Assembly: GCA_029204225.1 (NCBI GenBank)
Contig: CM055096.1
Span: forward strand, 40,051,611-40,115,610
DNA from: Diphasiastrum complanatum
Lineage: Eukaryota; Streptophyta; Lycopodiopsida; Lycopodiales; Lycopodiaceae
Direction of reading: 5' to 3'
Length of the DNA: 64,000 bases
The notes beneath the pieces are model-generated. The model saw only the letters and a program-made list of their open reading frames with translations, was not told the DNA's origin and did not search any database. Shown here one piece after another: positions 59,044 to 64,000 of this stretch. The position numbers were made by a program, and so were the translations under genes. Each line of letters starts with the position of its first letter. The stretch's first letter is position 1.

Positions 59044-60555
59044 CCCTCCCTTAATCTAGATCTGTGAATGCCTTGATCTTTAGACTAAGCAATGCACAAA
59101 ATTTGTTGTGTGCATTAATGCTCAATGCCTTGGTAAACACATATGCAATCATGTCCTCCGTCCAACAATATGTTATGCTTACTTCTCTGTCGATAATTTT
59201 ACCCCTGACATAGTATTGAATCTCAATGTGATTACTCTGCGAGTGAAATCTAGGACTGGCCGATAAGGAAATGTCACTATGATTATGACTTGAGAAACAA
59301 CAATGTACTCTGCTTCTATAGAGAAAAGAGCAATAGAGGTTTGCTTACGACTATTCCAAGAGATAGGACTGTCGTTGAGGAAGAATGTAAATCTTGATTA
59401 GGATTTATGAATATCTACATCGCCCCCTAGCTTGCATCTGAATATCCACTTAGTTGATGGAGATTGTTGTTGTCAGCTTCCCCATAGCAGATGCACTGGT
59501 CTGTGGTAGTTCGAATATATCTCGTGACTCTTATAAGAACCTTCCAATGGGTGATGCCAAAATGAGCCATGAATTGGTTGAGTGAGCTTACTGCAAAAGT
59601 GATATTAGGTCTTGTGCAAACCATTGCATACATGAGAGATCCAAGTATCGATTGATATTGATACTCTCTCATCTTCTCTTCTTCCTGCTTGGTCTTCTGG
59701 TTGGCTAAGTGCATCTTCGACGATAGTTGGTTTCTACATTAAAAGACAGGCAGACTCAGGAATATACCTTGTGGGCTATGTGCACACTCGGCTTGATCTT
59801 CTTGGAGGTGGCGTCGATTGATGATCCAATCCTTGGACTTGTTGTTGTTGAGTAACAACAACGTGTTTGTCTGACTCGCTATTGAGTAGTTGATCAACTA
59901 TGGGCATGCTTGAGCCAGAGGCTCGAATTGTCGTGTCGATGACATGCATCAAAGATTTGCATGAAACTCTACCCTTGTCTTTGAGAACTGATCCTCGATA
60001 AAGGCTATATCCCTGCTAAATAAAATCTCCTAGGTATCAGGGTCGTACAGCTTGTAATTATTGTTAGAGGAAGTATATCTAATCAAGGTGGTCTTGAGAC
60101 CTTGGAAGTCAAATTTCTTCCTTGTCTCATTAGAGGAGTTCTAAATCCCAAAAAGACCCTTTGTAAAGATTCTTTTTATATTTTTTCTCAAATCTTTCTT
60201 ACACATGGACCAATCAAAACACTCAAATTTGAAATCTACGTAACGTAACTTTTTGAGTCCACATTTTGATTCCATACTAAAAATGGCATAACTTTTTAGT
60301 GGTAAGTCTAAATTTATCAAAGTTTGGTGCATTAGAAAGTGCTTGACAAGGGCTTTCCAATGATATGTTACATGGCATACTTCTAAGCTACGATTAAAAA
60401 GTTATGGCAAGTCAAAAGTATTAGTGTTATAATATTTTAATAATAAAAAATGCATCTTGCACGAATTCTTAAAGGGTCTTTTTGGAGCTCAAAACTCCTC
60501 TAATGCTATCGGAATCTGTGCATAGGCGATGCATCCGAACACTTGTAGGAGTTAG
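59044..60555 (-). pseudogene. Copia pol relic with MITE insertion
   Basis: Minus strand. The integrase C-terminal region starts at about 60550 (LLQVFGCIAYAQIP), is split by a MITE at 60133-60500, and resumes with TRKKFDFQGLKTTLIRYTSS and LYDPDT-EILFSRDIAFIED. The linker (PPPRRSSRVCT, PTRYIPESA) jumps into the end of RT: YQSILGSLMYAMVCTRPNIT and AVSSLNQFMAHFGITHWKVL at 59714-59500, so most of RT including YVDD is deleted. RNase H: LSGYSDAS, FFLNDSPISWNSRKQTSIAL and IEAEYIVVSQ, then HIEIQY-like sequence and FTKALSINAHNKF down to 59060. The ORF ends at the polypurine tract. Confidence 0.85.
60133..60500. mobile_element. MITE-like element with about 40-bp inverted repeats
   Basis: The left end GAGGAGTTCTAAATCCCAAA then AAGACCCTTT and the reverse complement of the right end, GAGGAGTTTTGAGCTCCAAA then AAGACCCTTT, are closely matched inverted repeats. 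TA flanks both sides (60131-60132 and 60501-60502), which would fit a Tc1/mariner-like MITE. The symmetry extends two or three bases further (CAT...ATG), so exact ends are uncertain. No coding capacity. It interrupts Copia integrase coding sequence. Confidence 0.75.
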
Positions 60556-61190
60556 ATTTTACAATTTTCACCTTGTAAATGTAATTAGTTTGATATCTAT
60601 GTGGCTCCACATGTGTGAAATGTTAAGCATAAATTTTAGATCCATTGTATCAAGATTTTAATTGGGTCAAATGTCAAATCTCCTAAATTGTAGGAGTTAT
60701 CTCCTAGATTGTAGGAATCTAGAAGGTCAACACTAGCCATTAATGATGATGTGGCAATTAAGTGGAATCTTAGCCAAAGTGGATATGGATATGCACTATG
60801 AGCTGTCTCACACATGCTGGATATGGCTTAGAGAGAGATTATGAAGATTTTGTATATCATCGAGATCCGATTTTGAGGTTAATGATGAGAAACATTGATT
60901 TGGGAGCAATTTTGGTGATTTCAACTCTCTATGCATGTTCTTTGTGAATGAATGCTTAGGATCTGATGAGTAAATATATTTTCTATTAGAAAGCCATACA
61001 TCAGCTATAATTCACATGTGTGAAGGCTTATGATCAATATTCATGATTGTTCTTGCTTGGATATGTAGAAATTGTCAAGTAGAAGTTAGATTTGGATGCT
61101 GGTTTGAAGATAGATCAACATACCAAGCTGCCAATCAATTTTATTAATCTTTTGTAGATATATTTGACTCCTATTTTCTGATTTTTGACA
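60556..61190 (+). mobile_element. Copia 5' LTR, left boundary uncertain
   Basis: The right edge is fixed by the primer site: ...CTGATTTTTGACA then TGGTATCAGAGC at 61191. The LTR contains CACATGTGTG words and TTTTGTAGAT near its end, as in the LTR at 52004. The left edge lies somewhere after 60555, where Copia coding similarity on the minus strand stops. Confidence 0.7.
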
Positions 61191-61202
61191 TGGTATCAGA
61201 GC
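61191..61202 (+). promoter_or_regulatory. Copia primer-binding site
   Basis: TGGTATCAGAGC immediately after the LTR end at 61190; gag starts about 610 bp downstream. Confidence 0.92.
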
Positions 61203-61813
61203 CAAGTCTAAGAGCTTTGATAATGATCTAAATCTCTTCATTTTGTACAAAGCATTGGTGCTAAATTCAATTTGAAAGAGGGTGAGTCTAACCATATGTT
61301 TTCTTAAAGATTTGGAGTACAAATCAGTGTGTAAAGTTCAAGTGTACTTCCCAAACATGTGAGAGGCTGCTGCAGTTGTACTTTCACCATATCTATGTGA
61401 TTTTTCATGTTTCTGCTTCATAGAAGATTGAGAGAGTGAAACTAGTCATTTGCTTTGTGAAAATTCATTCAACTCATTAGAGATTTGATGTGAAATGGTG
61501 TTAGATCATTGATAATCCTCTAAATCATTGAGAGTGAGTTTTGAGGCTTATGCACTTTTAGTCCTATAGAGAGACTATAACCATTCTAAACACCATAGGA
61601 AGGCATAAGCACTTCCAAGAGTCAAATCCAAATTTTTCAAGAGAACAGTGTGAGTAGAATTTTGTTTTTCAAGTCCTTTTGAGTTTAAGATCATTATAGA
61701 TCTTACTTCTTGAGTTTTGTGAGATTCAAGTGAGTAGACTTGTGGCTAAATTCTAAGAAAGAGAGTAGGGAGAGCCTTTTTTAGTATTTTTGTTGTACTT
61801 GTGACTAGTTAAA

Positions 61814-62955
61814 ATGGGTTCAATTGGAGCCTATCTTCTTGAAGCTAGTGAGAGGCTAAATTCATGCAGCTATTCAATTTGGAAAATAAGAATGGAGTCA
61901 CTTTTAGTGGTCTGAGACTTGTATGATCTTGTTATTGGTGAGGAGGAAGAGCCTCAAGGAGGACAAGATTAAGTGAGGTACAAAAAGAGATCTAGGCTAG
62001 CATTGCATTGTCTAAAAATGAATGTTAGTAATGAACTTCTCAAAGAAGTTGCATTGAGTACCTCGGCCAAGGAGGATTGGAACTCTTGGAAAGGGATTTA
62101 TGAATACAAAAATACCTCTAGAGTGCTAATTCTTAGAAACAAGGTTTTACAAAGCATTAGAGGTAGTGAAGAGAGTGCTCAAGAGTATGTCTTGAGGATT
62201 AAGTCTCCGAATAAAGAACTTTCCATCATTAGTGAGAAAATACATGATGATGAGCTTGTGAAAATCATACTAAATGGTCTTGGAGATGAGCTCTCCAATC
62301 TAGTCCAAAGTTTTGCCATACAAGATTCCTTACCTTCTATTGACAAGCTCCATAGTGTGCTTGTGGCCGAGGAGAGTAGGATCCTACATGTGAGACAAAG
62401 GATTGGTTCCTTGAAGCTACATGATGGAGATGAGAAGGCAAACTTCTCAAGCAAAGGCAAAATGAAGTCCAAGAAGAAGATCCAACACAAGGAGGCCAAG
62501 AGTAATGATCAAGCATTAAGATCTAAAGGAAAGAAGAAAGACAAAGCCAAACAAAAGTGATAGTGATTTAGATGTCCAATTTAAAGAAGGTGTCCGCTCT
62601 ATTATGATGAATGACACTTGCATTGTAAAGGGATTAAAGCAAGGGAGGCTATTCAAGCTTGATGCCAATGTGTTTCCTGGAAGTGTGAACATGGCTAAGG
62701 AGGAGCTTACACAAGTGGAGCTTGTGCATAAGAGGTTGGGCCACCCCAACTTCAAATCAATGGAGATCATATGCACAACGGAGCCTGCACTCGGCCTTCC
62801 AACAACATTTTGAAAGTGTGGAAAGAGTTGTGAGGCTTGTAGCCTCTCAAAGGCTCACAATCTACCATTAGCTAACTCATCCACTAGATCTTCTAAGTCA
62901 TTAGATCTCATTCATGTCAAAATATTGAAAAATCTATCTAATGTTGTGAGTATGG
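61814..62955 (+). pseudogene. Copia gag and integrase start, protease deleted
   Basis: ATG at 61814 (MGSIGAYLLEASERL, YSIWKIRMESLLVV). Two stops follow, then an open 195-codon gag block at 61973-62560 with RYKKRSRLALHCLKMNVSNE, YKNTSRVLILRNKVLQSIRG, HDDELVKIILNGLGDELSNL and IDKLHSVLVAEESR. It is highly similar to the 53.3-54.9 kb ORF, which lacks some of this N-terminal part. The zinc knuckle and protease are deleted at about 62565, and the text jumps to DLDVQFKEGV, GLKQGRLFKLDANV, LVHKRLGHPNFKSMEI and CGKSCEACSLSKAHNLPLAN (HHCC). DLIHVKILKN lacks the first catalytic Asp. Similarity ends at VVSMG near 62955. Confidence 0.9.
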
Positions 62956-63532
62956 GTCCTAAAAATGCCAAAGATGAATTGAGCTCTTTTGGCTTAGTAA
63001 AGACCCATCTTAGAATAAAATATTCAAGGTAGGTAGAAGTAGAAACTCGAGCTACCATAGGAATTGCCATTTGTACTTTACATGTCACATTTAATGCATG
63101 AAAAGACTAGGTGGCACAATTAGACATAGTGAGGTGGCTTGGATAAGTCTAGATAGCTTGAGAGGTGGATCCACAACTCCAATTCAACTCAAAGTAGGAG
63201 GAGAGTCCATGGATCTATATATATGTGATGTATTCTCATTGAGAAAATGATGAAATTTGTGTGTAATGCAAATTTGGAGACAAGCTCTTTGTGCCCTCTC
63301 TCTCTCTCTCCACGAGTTTTGTACTCGCTATTTTCTCTCTCTAGCTGAGTAGAGGCATTTATGATGCTTAGTCTGATGTTTTGTTGACAGATCTTGCTTG
63401 TAACACAATAACATTGCTTGTATGATCAGCTTTCCTATTGACAACCAATTTTAGTTTGATCTTTATGGTGTTATTGTGCTTAGGAAATAAAAAATACATG
63501 TGTAGGGCATCCCACACGTGTAAAATTCAGCA
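62956..63532 (+). mobile_element. LTR of a further Copia element, left boundary uncertain
   Basis: The right edge, ...CACACGTGTAAAATTCAGCA, is fixed by the primer site at 63533. It holds a TATA box (GATCTATATATATGTG at about 63214) followed by ATTCTCATTGAGAAAATGATGA and CT-rich sequence, the same layout as the solo LTR at 1320-2218. Its end resembles the complete element's LTR end (ACGTGTAAAATTCA). It lies in the integrase of the preceding Copia, so it is probably a nested insertion. Confidence 0.7.
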
Positions 63533-63544
63533 TGGTATCAGAGC
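63533..63544 (+). promoter_or_regulatory. Copia primer-binding site
   Basis: TGGTATCAGAGC next to the LTR ending at 63532. The element's interior starts here and leaves the window. The 456 bases that remain hold untranslated leader sequence with no recognisable gag yet. Confidence 0.9.
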
Positions 63545-64000
63545 CTACCTAAGTTTTAGAAGCAAATCTAATCAAAAAGTTTGCAGATCTGATCAGATTT
63601 CAAACTAGGAATTGTCTAGATTCTACCTTCTAGCTAGTTTGCAGTTTTCTTGTGATTCTGAGCTTCAAACCACATTGAATGGGCCAGATCAGGTACTATA
63701 TGGAATTTCAGGTGCTGGCACGTGTGAAATCCGCCCATTTTCAATTTGGTGGTTCTCTCTCACCTCAGATCCAAATTTTAAGCAAATTAGCCCACTAGAA
63801 AGCTAGAAATGGTAGAATCTGATGCAATTTGAATCATGATAGTTGGATAAGCCAATCAGAAGTTATAAGCTTTTGAAGAGTCATAGGTAGGGCGCCTAGA
63901 CCTGTGGCAAATCGTGAGTACATGTCATTTATTGCTTGAATGATCGCAAAAATCATCCAAAAGTTGACCCTTCTCATCTATATGTGATTTAGACAAGATT

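Overview
This window looks like nuclear DNA from a large, repeat-rich land-plant genome. The evidence is plant-type Copia elements primed by initiator-Met tRNA (12-base site TGGTATCAGAGC, seen five times), Ty3/Gypsy pol with plant-type integrase, an L1-like LINE, a CACTA end with plant DUF4218/DUF4216-like domains, and GT-AG introns. Several diverged families, including a Helentron-like relic and an ORF family with a VSPNKKD motif, suggest a non-seed plant such as a fern, lycophyte or bryophyte. That placement is inference. I found no rRNA, tRNA, CRISPR array or clearly intact host gene. Almost all coding sequence is transposon-derived and broken.

Layout. 0.7-2.8 kb: Copia integrase relic split by a solo LTR. 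3.1-6.8 kb: minus-strand Copia with its 5' LTR. 6.8-8.5 kb: LINE. 8.7-10.6 kb: inverted copy of an unknown ORF plus a GGTAC-rich tail. 10.6-12.0 kb: Copia 3' LTR and RNase H, minus strand. 13.0-13.5 kb: 24-bp minisatellite. 13.9-15.4 kb: second copy of the 3-6.8 kb Copia family. 15.4-17.9 kb: Helentron-like helicase plus endonuclease relic. 18.4-21.75 kb: plus-strand Copia with 3' LTR. 21.9-23.8 kb: Gypsy pol. 24.1-27.8 kb: large unknown protein ('ORF-X', copy A) split by a second solo LTR. 28.6-29.5 kb: relic resembling a DNA (N4/N6) methylase. 29.5-30.3 kb: Copia. 30.6-33.15 kb: second, longer copy of the VSPNKKD family. 33.15-35.8 kb: CACTA end and transposase domains. 36.05-38.9 kb: ORF-X copy B. 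40.1-40.75 kb: Gypsy integrase C-terminus. 40.9-42.5 kb: two (GA)n arrays and a Gypsy-type primer site. 42.5-44.4 kb: a gene with a histone-H3-like tail, SPPK repeats and an ULP1-like protease. 44.6-55.8 kb: an unknown minus-strand gene split by two Copia insertions with perfect target-site duplications. 58.4-60.6 kb: Copia carrying a MITE. 60.6-64 kb: two more Copia elements, the second entering the right edge.

The insertions can be ordered. Two solo LTRs (1320-2218, 24343-25178) and one full-length element (45337-51564) sit in other coding sequences so precisely that removing the insert plus one target duplication rejoins the frame. The youngest insertion appears to be the short Copia at 52004-55786 (LTRs about 99% identical by hand count). 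It has lost integrase and reverse transcriptase function yet moved recently, so it was probably mobilised in trans.

Best candidates for something undescribed are (1) ORF-X, seen twice in the same relation to Gypsy integrase, each copy behind a matching TATA region; (2) the VSPNKKD ORF family with its long GGTAC-rich tail; (3) the H3-like/SPPK/ULP1 gene; and (4) the helicase-plus-endonuclease Helentron in a plant context.
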